Shown piece by piece: positions 17,834 to 26,112 of a DNA stretch of 64,000 nt (position 1 is the stretch's first letter; every line of letters starts with the position of its first letter). The translations under genes and the position numbers were made by a program. The DNA comes from Myxococcus stipitatus (GTDB lineage Bacteria > Myxococcota > Myxococcia > Myxococcales > Myxococcaceae). Under the pieces are notes generated by a model that was given only the letters and a program-made list of their open reading frames with translations, had not been told where the DNA came from and ran no database searches. The DNA lies in the NCBI RefSeq assembly GCF_038561935.1, contig NZ_CP102770.1, forward strand, positions 9,362,001-9,426,000, read 5' to 3'.

Positions 17834-19423
17834 ATGACCGAGCGTGAGCTGTGGGAGCGGTACCAGCGGTATCTGAGCGTTGTCCCGTCGCTGGGGTTCT
17901 CCCTCGACGTCTCGCGCATGGGCTTCGCGGCGGACTTCCTGGAGCGGATGCGGCCTCGGCTGGAGGAGGCGTTCTCGCGGATGGAGGCGCTGGAGAAGGG
18001 CGCCATCGCCAACCCGGATGAGAACCGCCGCGTGGGGCACTACTGGCTGCGCGCGCCGGAGCTCGCGCCCGAGCCCGCGCTGGCGAAGGACATCACGAGC
18101 ACGGTGGCGGACATCCACGCGTTCGCGCGCGAGGTGCACGAGGGGAAGCTCAAGCCCCCGAAGGCGCCGCGCTTCACGCACCTGCTCCTCGTGGGCATCG
18201 GCGGGTCGGCGCTGGGGCCGCAGCTGGTCGCGGATGCGCTGACGTCGAAGGCGGACGCGATGCAGGTGTCCTTCTTCGACAACACGGACCCGGATGGGAT
18301 GGATCGGGTGCTGGGGCAGCTGGGCGCGCGGCTGGCCGAGACGCTGACGGTGGTCATCAGCAAGTCCGGCGGCACGAAGGAGACGCGCAACGGGATGCTG
18401 GAGGCGGAGCGCGCGTACAAGGAGCAGGGGCTCGCCTTCAACAAGCACGCGGTGGCCATCACGGGCGCGGGCAGCGAGCTGGACCAGCACGCGCGCAAGC
18501 AGGGCTGGCTGCGCACCTTCCCCATGTGGGACTGGGTTGGTGGACGCACGTCGGTGATGTCCGCGGTGGGGCTGTTGCCCGCGCGGCTTCAGGGCCTGGA
18601 CATCGACGCGATGCTCGCGGGCGCGCGGGAGATGGACGTGGCGACGCGGCAGCGCGACGCGGTGAAGAACCCGGCGGCGCTGCTCGCGCTGATGTGGTTC
18701 CACGCGGGCGACGGGCGCGGGCTGAAGGACATGGTCATCCTGCCGTACAAGGACCGCCTGCTCCTGATGTCGCGCTACCTCCAGCAGCTCGTCATGGAGT
18801 CGCTGGGCAAGGAGAAGGACCTGGACGGCCAGGTGGTGAACCAGGGCATCGCCGTCTATGGGAACAAGGGCTCCACGGACCAGCACGCGTATGTGCAGCA
18901 GCTGCGCGAGGGCGTGCCCAACTTCTTCGCCACCTTCATCGAGGTGCTGAAGGACCGGGATGGCGAGTCGATGGAGGTCGAGAGCGGCACCACGAGTGGT
19001 GACTACCTGCTGGGCTTCCTCCTGGGCACGCGCCGCGCGCTGTACGAGAAGGGCCGCGAGTCGCTCACGCTCACTGTGCCGGACGTGAGCGCGCGCACGG
19101 TGGGCGCACTGATTGCACTCTACGAGCGCGCGGTGGGCCTGTACGCCAGCCTCGTGCACATCAACGCGTACCATCAGCCGGGCGTCGAGGCGGGCAAGAA
19201 GGCCGCGACGGGTGTGCTGGCGATTCAGCAGAAGCTCACGGCGCGGCTGCGCGAGGCCCGCGCGGAGGCTCGCACCGCGGAGCAGCTCGCCTCCGACATC
19301 GGACAGCCCGATGAGGTGGAGACCGTCTACAAGGTGCTGGAGCACCTGGCCGCGAACCCCGGGCGAGGCGTGAAGCGCTCCGGTGGACCGGGCCCCGCCG
19401 AAGTGCGCTTCCAGACGAAGTGA
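17834..19423 (+). CDS. pgi: Glucose-6-phosphate isomerase
   Basis: This is a 529-residue enzyme interconverting glucose 6-phosphate and fructose 6-phosphate in glycolysis and gluconeogenesis. The two SIS sugar-phosphate sites are visible: V-G-I-G-G-S-A-L-G-P near 119 and V-V-I-S-K-S-G-G-T-K-E-T near 180, followed by D-W-V-G-G-R-T-S near 238. A late Q-H-A-Y-V-Q-Q segment (near 355) and a C-terminal lysine-containing helix (K-K-A-A-T) fit the active-site set. An AGGAG ribosome-binding site lies 5 bases before ATG. It stands alone and ends at a strong hairpin. Confidence 0.95.
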   Translation: MTERELWERYQRYLSVVPSLGFSLDVSRMGFAADFLERMRPRLEEAFSRMEALEKGAIANPDENRRVGHYWLRAPELAPEPALAKDITSTVADIHAFAREVHEGKLKPPKAPRFTHLLLVGIGGSALGPQLVADALTSKADAMQVSFFDNTDPDGMDRVLGQLGARLAETLTVVISKSGGTKETRNGMLEAERAYKEQGLAFNKHAVAITGAGSELDQHARKQGWLRTFPMWDWVGGRTSVMSAVGLLPARLQGLDIDAMLAGAREMDVATRQRDAVKNPAALLALMWFHAGDGRGLKDMVILPYKDRLLLMSRYLQQLVMESLGKEKDLDGQVVNQGIAVYGNKGSTDQHAYVQQLREGVPNFFATFIEVLKDRDGESMEVESGTTSGDYLLGFLLGTRRALYEKGRESLTLTVPDVSARTVGALIALYERAVGLYASLVHINAYHQPGVEAGKKAATGVLAIQQKLTARLREARAEARTAEQLASDIGQPDEVETVYKVLEHLAANPGRGVKRSGGPGPAEVRFQTK

Positions 19424-19427
19424 GCGG

Positions 19428-19462
19428 GTGAGGCGCGGAGCCCGCTGCGGCTCCGCGCTCAC
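19428..19462. terminator. Bidirectional hairpin between convergent pgi and hydrolase genes
   Basis: A stem of nine perfect pairs (CGCGGAGCC with GGCTCCGCG, loop CGCTGC) is extended by five more pairs (GTGAG/CTCAC) past a single bulged G. It begins 4 bases after the pgi stop, and the hydrolase stop lies 11 bases beyond. There is no clear T-run, as is common for high-GC stems. Confidence 0.7.
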
Positions 19463-19473
19463 GCATCAACCCT

Positions 19474-20466
19474 TCAGCCGATGCCCCAGAGCTTGCGAGC
19501 CTCCTCGGCGATGACGTCGGGGTACTCCTCGGGGAAGAAGAGCTTCGCGCCGGGAATGCGGCGCACGCCTCGGGAGGCACCGAAGGTCTGGTCGAGGTAG
19601 TCGGCGCTCGACTGCGAGAAGATGGTGTCGCCCGTTCCCCAGATGATGCGCGTGGGGACCTTGCACTTCTGGAGCTCGGGGCCGATGCCCGCCAGCGAGT
19701 TGGCCTCCAGCGCCAGCGTGTACGCGTGGGCCTGCGCCTTGCCGCGCGGCGAGCGCACCAGCGGCCCGAAGTAGTACTCGATGGCCTCGTCCGTGGGGTT
19801 CGCGGGGTTGGAGAAGCACATCGCCCCGATGCCCTTGTCCGAACGCGCGAGCGCCTTGTCCGCGAGCCACGGCGCCAGCCACGCGTCCACGTACTCACCC
19901 GTGCGCGCCAGCTCGATGACTGGCAGCACGGCCGGAGGCGGGCACTCGCTCTCCACATCACAGTTGGTCAACAGCAGCGTGCGCACGCGCTCGGGATGAC
20001 GGGTGACCAGCAGCTGCGCGATGGCGCCACCACTGTCATTCGCGATGACGTCCGCCGACTGGATGGAGAGCCGGTCCATCAGCTCGATGAGCATCTTCAC
20101 CTGCTCGTCCGGCGCGTAGCTCTGCCCTTCCGCGACCTCCGTGAAGCCCAGCCCCATGAAGTCGGGCGCGACACAGCGGCGATACGGAGACAGCCGCTCG
20201 ATGGCGCCGCGCCACTGGAAGCTGTTCAACGGAAAGCCGTGCAGGAACAGCGCGGCCTCGCCGGTGCCACGCTCGATATAGGCGATGCGCCCGAAGCGGC
20301 TGTCCAGGTACTTGCGCGAGGCGTGATACGCCTCGGCGTTCAGCGTGCTCCCTTCGGCGGAAGCTCCCGCGCCATTCACCGCGCGAGGCATGCAACCCGC
20401 GAGCGCGGTGGCAGCCAGTGCAGTGGTCGTGAAACCAAGAAACTCCCTGCGATGCATCGAGCTCAT
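19474..20466 (-). CDS. Exported alpha/beta hydrolase, haloalkane-dehalogenase-like
   Basis: Starting at ATG 20466 (AGGAAG ribosome-binding site upstream) gives 330 residues. The N-terminus M-H-R-R-E-F-L-G-F resembles a twin-arginine signal, with a lipobox-like L-A-G-C at about 26-29. The core has H-G-F-P-L-N oxyanion-hole and nucleophile-elbow A-N-D-S-G-G motifs. In the G-x-D-x-G-G alignment used by dehalogenases and epoxide hydrolases the nucleophile is Asp, but the Trp that usually follows is Ser here. The late I-W-G-T-G-D strand carries the third acid. Substrate unknown. It diverges from the SDR gene, with the palindromic promoter in between. Confidence 0.82.
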   Translation of the reverse strand: MSSMHRREFLGFTTTALAATALAGCMPRAVNGAGASAEGSTLNAEAYHASRKYLDSRFGRIAYIERGTGEAALFLHGFPLNSFQWRGAIERLSPYRRCVAPDFMGLGFTEVAEGQSYAPDEQVKMLIELMDRLSIQSADVIANDSGGAIAQLLVTRHPERVRTLLLTNCDVESECPPPAVLPVIELARTGEYVDAWLAPWLADKALARSDKGIGAMCFSNPANPTDEAIEYYFGPLVRSPRGKAQAHAYTLALEANSLAGIGPELQKCKVPTRIIWGTGDTIFSQSSADYLDQTFGASRGVRRIPGAKLFFPEEYPDVIAEEARKLWGIG

Positions 20467-20605
20467 GACAAAAGTCTTCCTGTAAGGGGTGCCTGCGGCC
20501 GTGCGGCCGTTCGGGGCGCGGACTTGTAACGAGCCGCTCAAAAGGCCACTTGGGAAAATCGCGCGTGCTGAGAGCTCCCAGAATCGGAGGCTCGAAGCGT
20601 CAGAA

Positions 20606-20677
20606 ACGAGACGATACGTCTCGTGTTGACATAGAACCCCGGCAAGGCTACTTCTTCGCGAGACGACGCGTCTCGCG
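20606..20677 (+). promoter_or_regulatory. Sigma70-like promoter bracketed by two perfect palindromic operators
   Basis: Operator 1 (20606-20624) is ACGAGACG-ATA-CGTCTCGT. Operator 2 (20657-20677) is CGCGAGACG-ACG-CGTCTCGCG. Both share the core CGAGACG-N3-CGTCTCG. Between them lie TTGACA (20626-20631), a 17-base spacer and TACTTC (20649-20654), so operator 1 abuts the -35 and operator 2 covers the expected start of transcription. The SDR ATG is at 20715 after an AGAGG ribosome-binding site. The layout predicts tight repression by a dimer, most likely TetR/AcrR type. No such regulator gene is adjacent; the neighbouring LysR is of a different class. Confidence 0.85.
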
Positions 20678-20714
20678 TCGCTCTTCTCGTAACCCATTGA
20701 AAAGAGGTCGTTTC

Positions 20715-21566
20715 ATGCTTGGGGCAAGCAAGGTCTGGCTCATCACGGGGAGCAGTCGAGGACTGGGCCGGGCCTTCGCGGAGGCGGCCCTGGCGGCGGG
20801 AGACCGGGTGGTGGCCACGGCTCGGGACCCGGGCCAGCTCCAGGAGCTGATCGCCCGATATCCGGAGCGCTGCGTGGCGCTGCCGCTGGATGTGACACAT
20901 CGAAACGCGGTGTTTCAGTGCATTGAGCAAGGCATTGCGGCCTTCGGCCAGCTCGACGTGGTCGTGAACAACGCGGGTTATGGGCTGGTGGGCACCATCG
21001 AGGAGCACTCGGAAGCCGACCTCCGCGCGCAGTTGGAGACGAATCTGTTCGGCGCGCTGTGGGTGACGCAGGCGGTGCTTCCGCACCTGCGTGCGCGACG
21101 GACGGGACACATCGTGCAGATCTCCAGCGTGGGCGGCGTCGGGAGCATGCCGACGTTCGGCGCCTACAACGCGAGCAAGTGGGCGCTGGAGGGGTTCAGC
21201 GAGGCGCTCGCCGCGGAGGTGGCGCCGTGGGGGATTCGCGTGACCCTCGTCGAGCCGGGTTCGTTCGCGACGGACTGGAGCTGGGGAAGCTTGCGCTTCG
21301 CCTCCCCAATGCCCGCCTATGACGAGCTGCGCACGTCCTTGTTCGGCACGAGCCAGGTCCCCTGGGACTTGAGTCAGCAGGCCCACGACACCAGTGCATC
21401 CCCCGAGGTCGCCGCACGGGAGCTGCTCGAGCATGTGAATCGAGAGACGGGACCGCTGCGCCTGCTCCTCGGTGAAGACGCGCCGGTCCAGGTGCGGACC
21501 CTCCTGGACGGACGCCGCGAGGACTATCTGCGCAACCCGCGCTTCCAGGCGCTGGTCGCTCGCTGA
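20715..21566 (+). CDS. Short-chain dehydrogenase/reductase
   Basis: This is a 283-residue oxidoreductase of the classical SDR fold. T-G-S-S-R-G-L-G near residue 11 binds NAD(P), N-N-A-G-Y-G lies near 85, and the catalytic S…Y-N-A-S-K is near 137-157. The C-terminal part contains a V-E-P-G strand and a family-typical helix. The substrate is not predictable. The gene is driven by the operator-flanked promoter upstream and ends before a degraded gene remnant. Confidence 0.9.
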   Translation: MLGASKVWLITGSSRGLGRAFAEAALAAGDRVVATARDPGQLQELIARYPERCVALPLDVTHRNAVFQCIEQGIAAFGQLDVVVNNAGYGLVGTIEEHSEADLRAQLETNLFGALWVTQAVLPHLRARRTGHIVQISSVGGVGSMPTFGAYNASKWALEGFSEALAAEVAPWGIRVTLVEPGSFATDWSWGSLRFASPMPAYDELRTSLFGTSQVPWDLSQQAHDTSASPEVAARELLEHVNRETGPLRLLLGEDAPVQVRTLLDGRREDYLRNPRFQALVAR

Positions 21567-21596
21567 AGCGCTGGGGCCAGCGCACAGACTGGCCCC

Positions 21597-21793
21597 ATGG
21601 CTTCACCCGAGCTGATTCAACACGACCTCCGGCGCACCGTCGTCCTGGGGGCATACCTGCGGCACTGGGGAATGCCGCTCGACCGGCAGCGCTTCTCCCG
21701 GCAGGCAGCATCGTCGTGGAGTACACGTTCAGTGAGCTCCTGGACGCGAGTGACACGAGCCCCGCGGGGGTGCACCGCCCTTCGCTCGTTTGA
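21597..21793 (+). pseudogene. Remnant of a small gene, split by a frameshift
   Basis: From ATG 21597 a plausible N-terminal frame (R-R-T-V-V-L-G-A-Y-L-R-H-W-G-M-P) runs about 35 codons. A second plausible frame one base off begins near 21697 (G-S-I-V-V-E-Y-T-F-S-E-L-L) and stops at 21793. Joined, they would form one short alpha/beta protein. A single-base indel near 21690 would explain the split. The family is not recognised, and chance coding potential in high-GC DNA is an alternative. Confidence 0.35.
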
Positions 21794-21797
21794 CGGA

Positions 21798-22700
21798 CTA
21801 CCGCGCCGAGGCTTCCGTCCCCGCGAGCCCGGCTTTCTCGCGCTTGCACAGCTCCACCACCCAGTCCGAGGCCGCACGCACCCGAGGGCTGCGCTGCAAG
21901 TCCTTGTGCAAGGCCAGCCACAGCGGGCGCTTTCCGAGGACCCCCGCGCCCACTCGCGTCAGCCGGGTGTCTCGCTCTCCCGTGAGACACGGAAGCAGGG
22001 CGACCCCAAGTCCCGCCGCCGCGGCCTCGCGCAGCACGGTGGTGCTGTTGCTCTGGAGCAACCGGCGTCCACCCTGGGTGAGGCGCGTGAGTTCCTCGGA
22101 CTCGGGCCCCGAGGTGAGCGTCGTCCGGTAGGCCAGCACGGAGTGGTTCCGGAAGTCCCCGGGGCGAGGCGCTCCCCGGCGCCGCAGATATCCCCGCGCC
22201 GCGTACATCGCGAACGCCATGTCGCCCACCTTGCGAATCACCAGCGCATCCCCGCGAGGCGGAGCGATTCGCAGCGCCAGGTCCGCGTCACCGCGCTGGA
22301 GGTCGACCAGGTCCGAGCCGACGACCAGCTCCACGTTGAGTCCGGGATGGCGGGCATGCAGCTCCCCCAGGTGAGGAGCGAGCAGCGCCTGGGCCAGATA
22401 CTCGGTGGCCGCGATGCGGACGGTGCCCTCCGCCTTCTCCTCCCGGGACACGGCGTCCGAGAGCGAGCGGAGCGAGTCCTCCATCTCCCGCGCGCGAACG
22501 ACCACGGCCTCGGCTTCCTCGGTGAGCCCCAGGGTGCGAGCGCCGCGCAGCACGAGCCGGGTTCCCAGGGCCTTCTCCAGGGCGGCGAGGCGGCGGCCCA
22601 CCGTGGTGGCGTCCACTCGCAGCTCACGAGCCGCCCCAGCGAGCGAGCCCTGGCGTGCCACGGAGAGGAGGTAGCGCAAGTCATCCCATCGCATATCCAT
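21798..22700 (-). CDS. LysR-family transcriptional regulator
   Basis: With ATG 22700 the protein has 300 residues. The winged helix-turn-helix (about 4-63) shows D-L-R-Y-L-L-S-V-A-R-Q-G-S-L, then A-A-R-E-L-R-V-D-A-T-T-V-G-R-R-L-A-A-L-E. The rest is the periplasmic-binding-like effector domain (V-R-I-A-A-T-E-Y-L, then F-A-M-Y-A). It diverges from an alpha/beta hydrolase across 107 bases, the classic arrangement in which a LysR protein controls the divergent gene. ATG 22694 is an alternative start. Confidence 0.92.
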   Translation of the reverse strand: MDMRWDDLRYLLSVARQGSLAGAARELRVDATTVGRRLAALEKALGTRLVLRGARTLGLTEEAEAVVVRAREMEDSLRSLSDAVSREEKAEGTVRIAATEYLAQALLAPHLGELHARHPGLNVELVVGSDLVDLQRGDADLALRIAPPRGDALVIRKVGDMAFAMYAARGYLRRRGAPRPGDFRNHSVLAYRTTLTSGPESEELTRLTQGGRRLLQSNSTTVLREAAAAGLGVALLPCLTGERDTRLTRVGAGVLGKRPLWLALHKDLQRSPRVRAASDWVVELCKREKAGLAGTEASAR

Positions 22701-22711
22701 GCCTGCAATGG

Positions 22712-22728
22712 TGCAGCAAAGCCCTGCA
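22712..22728. promoter_or_regulatory. Candidate LysR binding site
   Basis: TGCAG-N7-CTGCA is an inverted repeat just upstream of the LysR start, inside a cluster of TGCA repeats (22704, 22712, 22725). LysR proteins bind interrupted dyads of this size and repress themselves from such positions. The assignment is inference from position and symmetry. Confidence 0.4.
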
Positions 22729-22807
22729 TTCCCGCAGCACATCCAGCGCTATCTCGTGCGACAGGAGCTGCGGCACCCACACAGCCCGGCGCGATCAGGA
22801 GCACACG

Positions 22808-23782
22808 ATGTCGATGTCCATGTTTCATCCGACGACGCTGGAGCAGGAGACGACCCAAGCAGCACAGGGCCTGCCCGTCGAAGCCGCGCCGGTGGTGGAG
22901 CCCGGGGGCGCGCGTCCTGGGGTGGCGTTCCGCTTCCAGGCGCGGGATGGATACTCGCTGGCCGCGACGCTCCATGAGCCCGAGGGCTCACAGCTGGGCG
23001 CCGTGGTGCTGGTGAGCGGAGCCACGGGTGCGCGTCAGCGGTACTACGCGCGCTTCGCGTCCTTCCTCGCGCAGCGGGGTTTTCCGACCATCACCTTCGA
23101 CTATCGAGGCATCGGCGGCTCGCGTCCGCAGTCGCTCGAGGGCTTCGAGGCGCGCATGGAGGACTGGGGGAGCCAGGACCTCGCGGGGGCCATCGACATG
23201 GTGCGCGAGCGGTATCCCGACCGCCGCTTGCTCGTGGTGGGCCACAGCGTGGGCGGACAGCTCCTGGGGCTCGCGCCCAACGCGGGTGAGGTGTCCGCGC
23301 TGCTGAACGTGGCGGCGGGCTCGGGCTACTACAAGCTGTTCCCCCAGCGCTGGCGCATGGGGCTCACGTGGCGCGTGGTGATGCCCGCCCTCGTCCGAGC
23401 CTTCGGCAAGCTGCCGGGCTGGGCGGGCACGGCGGAGGACCTGCCCGCGGGAGTGGCCGAGCAGTGGGCGCGTTGGTGCCTGTCTCCCGACTACCTGTTG
23501 AGCGAGGGCGGTGAGCCGCGCCGCGAGGCCTATGCGTCGCTGTACCTGCCGCTGCGGGCGTACAGCTTCGCGGACGACGAGATGGCGCCGCGTGCGGCGG
23601 TGGAGCACTTGCTGTCGTTCTACGCGGACTCGCTGATGGAGCACCGTCATGTGTCCCCGAAGGACCTGGGACGGGCCATCGGTCATTTCGGCTTCTTCCG
23701 TGAGACGTTTCGAGACACGCTGTGGTGCGAAGCCACCGAGTGGCTGGCCATCCACGCCCTCACGCCGCGCCCCGTCACCTGA
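22808..23782 (+). CDS. Alpha/beta hydrolase (serine nucleophile)
   Basis: This is a 324-residue protein starting at ATG 22808. It has a central V-V-L-V-S-G-A-T-G strand and turn, D-Y-R-G-I-G-G-S, the nucleophile elbow V-G-H-S-V-G-G near residue 142, and a late histidine candidate in R-A-I-G-H-F-G-F near 300. No signal peptide is seen. It looks like a cytoplasmic esterase or lipase-like enzyme and is probably regulated by the divergent LysR protein. It converges on a membrane-protein gene only 12 bases away. Confidence 0.87.
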   Translation: MSMSMFHPTTLEQETTQAAQGLPVEAAPVVEPGGARPGVAFRFQARDGYSLAATLHEPEGSQLGAVVLVSGATGARQRYYARFASFLAQRGFPTITFDYRGIGGSRPQSLEGFEARMEDWGSQDLAGAIDMVRERYPDRRLLVVGHSVGGQLLGLAPNAGEVSALLNVAAGSGYYKLFPQRWRMGLTWRVVMPALVRAFGKLPGWAGTAEDLPAGVAEQWARWCLSPDYLLSEGGEPRREAYASLYLPLRAYSFADDEMAPRAAVEHLLSFYADSLMEHRHVSPKDLGRAIGHFGFFRETFRDTLWCEATEWLAIHALTPRPVT

Positions 23783-23794
23783 GACAACACGGCC

Positions 23795-24637
23795 TCAGAA
23801 CGTCCAGATGAACATGGGGACGGGGACCCCTCGGAACGAGTCCCACGCCAGACGAAGGTGAAGGGTGTACAGCGGCACGTAGGTTCCCACGAGCCCGAGG
23901 ACCCCAAGCCCGAGGACGACCGCCAGCGCGAAGGAGCCGCGTCGCGCGGCGTGAAGAGCCTTCAAGGCCTGCATCGAGGAGAGCAGAAAGAGAGTCCCCG
24001 GTACTGTCGTCAGCAGGAACCAGACCCAGAACAGCCATTCATGGCCCGTACTGGGGCTGAACGGCCCGTTGCCGCGACCCACGACACCGAGATGCAAGCC
24101 CACTGACAGATAGGCCAGGACCAGCACCATGCCCACCGTGGCGAAGGTCCCCCCTGCGTAGAGCACCATGGCCACGGAGCTGGACCAGCGCCGTTGAGTC
24201 CCGAAGAACCGCAGCACGGCATGAATCACCAGCCCGAGCAACGCGTAGTACAGATGCGGAACAAGCGTCCGCATGAACTGCTCGAGCATGGAGAGCGATG
24301 CCGCTCCCGTCCTCACCGTCTTCATGACGCGCATGGCGAGGACAACCAACGCCGACGCCACACTCACGTAGGCGAGCGGGCTCATGACCTCATCCCACCC
24401 TCCCCGCGCCCATCGCTCGGCGAAGCGCCCGGGCCCCCGCGCGAACTGCCACGCTGTATTCAGGAGCAGCTTCACCGGAGCCAACGCCTCCTTGACCCAC
24501 CGTGGCTCGCCAGCGGTCGCGGAACCCTCCTCGGGAAAAATCACTTCGGCACGAGGAGGGACCGAAGGAAGCTCGGAGGCCCGGCCTTCACGAGACACAA
24601 CCTCTGCGGGCGAAGTCACGGAAGCAGGAGCAGCCAT
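23795..24637 (-). CDS. Yip1-like integral membrane protein
   Basis: This is a 280-residue protein starting at ATG 24637. A roughly 70-residue cytoplasmic N-terminus rich in Pro, Glu and Val is followed by about five hydrophobic helices (near 88-108, 128-148, 158-180, 200-220 and 240-262). The order of helices and the P-L-A-Y-V-S entry segment resemble Yip1/YIF1-type proteins often found in myxobacteria; this family call is tentative. The divergent SDR begins 86 bases away. Function unknown. Confidence 0.7.
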   Translation of the reverse strand: MAAPASVTSPAEVVSREGRASELPSVPPRAEVIFPEEGSATAGEPRWVKEALAPVKLLLNTAWQFARGPGRFAERWARGGWDEVMSPLAYVSVASALVVLAMRVMKTVRTGAASLSMLEQFMRTLVPHLYYALLGLVIHAVLRFFGTQRRWSSSVAMVLYAGGTFATVGMVLVLAYLSVGLHLGVVGRGNGPFSPSTGHEWLFWVWFLLTTVPGTLFLLSSMQALKALHAARRGSFALAVVLGLGVLGLVGTYVPLYTLHLRLAWDSFRGVPVPMFIWTF

Positions 24638-24722
24638 GAGCCTCGACCCTAGTCCAGGGAACGACAGAGCCGTGAACCGAACCTGTGCCCCGCGCCCCTC
24701 CTGACGCAGTAGAACGCGCTCC

Positions 24723-25493
24723 ATGGACCTGGAGCTCCAAGGCAGAGCCGCCCTCATCACCGGCAGCAGCCGAGGCATCGGCCGCGCCACCGCCGCCGCC
24801 CTCGCCCGCGAAGGCGCTCGCGTGTGCTTGAGCGCGCGCGGCGCGGAGGCCCTCGAGGAGACCGCGCGCGAGCTGCGCGCCACCGGCGCCGACATCGCCA
24901 CCGTCGTCGCGGACGTGGCCACCCTCGAAGGTGCCCGCGCCGCCGTCGACGCGGCTGTGCGCGCCTTCGGCACCCTGGACATCCTCGTCAACAATGTAGG
25001 CGGCAGCGGCGGCGCCGGCGCCTTCCACACCGCCACCACCGAGCAGTGGACCGCCGTGCTCGACCGCAACCTCATGTCCGCCGTGTGGTGCAGCCAGCGC
25101 GCCGTGGAGGTCATGCGCGCCCAGGGCGGCGGCACCATCATCCACATCAACTCCATCTACGGCCGCGAGTACGCCACCAGCGCGCCCTACACCACCGCCA
25201 AGGCGGGCCTCACCGCCCTCACCAAGGAGATGGCCGTGGACCTCGCGCCCCACCGCATCCGCGTCAACGGCGTCGCCCCCGGCTCCATCCTCTTCCCCGG
25301 CGGAAGCTGGGACAAACGCCAGAAGGCCGACCCCGAGAAGGTCGCGAAGCTCGTCCGGGACGAGCTGCCCTGGGGCCGCTTCGGCTCGCCCGAGGAGGTG
25401 GCGGACGTGGTGGCCTTCCTCTGCTCGGAGCGTGCCCGTTGGGTCACCGGGGCCACCCTTCCCGTGGACGGCGGCCAGGGCCGCGCCTTCTGA
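24723..25493 (+). CDS. Short-chain dehydrogenase, 3-oxoacyl-ACP reductase-like
   Basis: This is a 256-residue classical SDR. It has T-G-S-S-R-G-I-G near residue 13, D-V-A for the adenine site, N-N-V-G-G near 91, I-N-S-I-Y-G and Y-T-T-A-K (catalytic Tyr/Lys) near 155, V-A-P-G near 185, and the C-terminal T-L-P-V-D-G-G-Q tail typical of FabG-like enzymes. The substrate is unknown. It is followed within 60 bases by the WGR-like gene on the same strand. Confidence 0.9.
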   Translation: MDLELQGRAALITGSSRGIGRATAAALAREGARVCLSARGAEALEETARELRATGADIATVVADVATLEGARAAVDAAVRAFGTLDILVNNVGGSGGAGAFHTATTEQWTAVLDRNLMSAVWCSQRAVEVMRAQGGGTIIHINSIYGREYATSAPYTTAKAGLTALTKEMAVDLAPHRIRVNGVAPGSILFPGGSWDKRQKADPEKVAKLVRDELPWGRFGSPEEVADVVAFLCSERARWVTGATLPVDGGQGRAF

Positions 25494-25518
25494 GAGCCCC
25501 CCCCGGCCACTGTGCTAT

Positions 25519-25532
25519 GGAGGGCGCCCTCC
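25519..25532. repeat. Perfect 14-base palindrome between SDR and WGR-like genes
   Basis: GGAGGGCGCCCTCC is fully self-complementary. It lies 25 bases after the SDR stop and 16 bases before the GTG of the next gene, so it could occlude the ribosome-binding region, bind a regulator or be a chance GC-rich palindrome. Confidence 0.4.
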
Positions 25533-25548
25533 GAATGGAAAACGCCGC

Positions 25549-26061
25549 GTGCTGAAGCTCTACAAGAAGGAAGGCGACAGCCTCCGCTACTGGGAGGTCT
25601 GGGTTCACGAAGGGGTGCTCACCACACACTGGGGCACCGTGGGCGAAGTCGGCGAGCAGAAGGAAGCGCCCCTTCCCCCGGACGAGGACCCCGACTTCGC
25701 CATCGCCGATGCCGCCGGCCCCCTCATCGAGGACGGCTATGACGAGCCCGCGCTCGACGCCATGGCCACCCTCCTCGTCCAGTACCCCATCGAGGGCAAG
25801 GGCACCGGCCACGACGTGGAGAAGCGCGTCGCCGTGGAGGAGCTCCTCACCGACGCGCTCGGCTGGACGGGCAACGGCGACGTCGAAGGCGGAGAGATGC
25901 GAGACGGCCACCTGCGCATCTACTGCCAGGTCATGCACACCGAGGCCGCCGTGCGCGCCGTGGTGACGGCCCTCGAGTCCGAGGACCTCCTCGAGGGCGC
26001 CTCCGTGCTCCTCGCCGAAGGCGACGCCGAGCCGCGCCTCCTCTGGCCCACCGCCTCCTGA
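25549..26061 (+). CDS. WGR-like domain protein
   Basis: This is a 170-residue protein starting at GTG 25549. The N-terminal 45 residues resemble a WGR domain: Y-K-K-E-G-D, then Y-W-E-V-W-V and H-W-G-T-V-G-E, although the signature Arg is Val here. The remainder is acidic with an alpha/beta pattern (D-E-P-A-L-D-A-M…, D-A-L-G-W-T-G-N-G-D). WGR domains bind nucleic acid or protein in PARPs and in molybdate-regulation-like proteins. A 6-codon mini-frame (ATG 25534) overlaps the start. Function unknown. Confidence 0.65.
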   Translation: MLKLYKKEGDSLRYWEVWVHEGVLTTHWGTVGEVGEQKEAPLPPDEDPDFAIADAAGPLIEDGYDEPALDAMATLLVQYPIEGKGTGHDVEKRVAVEELLTDALGWTGNGDVEGGEMRDGHLRIYCQVMHTEAAVRAVVTALESEDLLEGASVLLAEGDAEPRLLWPTAS

Positions 26062-26071
26062 AGCACGGCGC

Positions 26072-26099
26072 GGCCTCGGGAAGTCTCCCTCCCGAGGCC
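26072..26099. terminator. Bidirectional terminator hairpin
   Basis: GGCCTCGGGA and TCCCGAGGCC form a perfect 10-bp stem around an 8-base loop. It lies between the convergent WGR-like gene (11 bases away) and the cytochrome gene (13 bases away). Confidence 0.75.
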
Positions 26100-26112
26100 C
26101 CACCCTCCCGCG

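Noticed and set aside
16742..19462. A long minus-strand open frame opposite the hydroxylase and pgi genes
   Set aside because: It spans two well-identified genes on the other strand and has no family resemblance.
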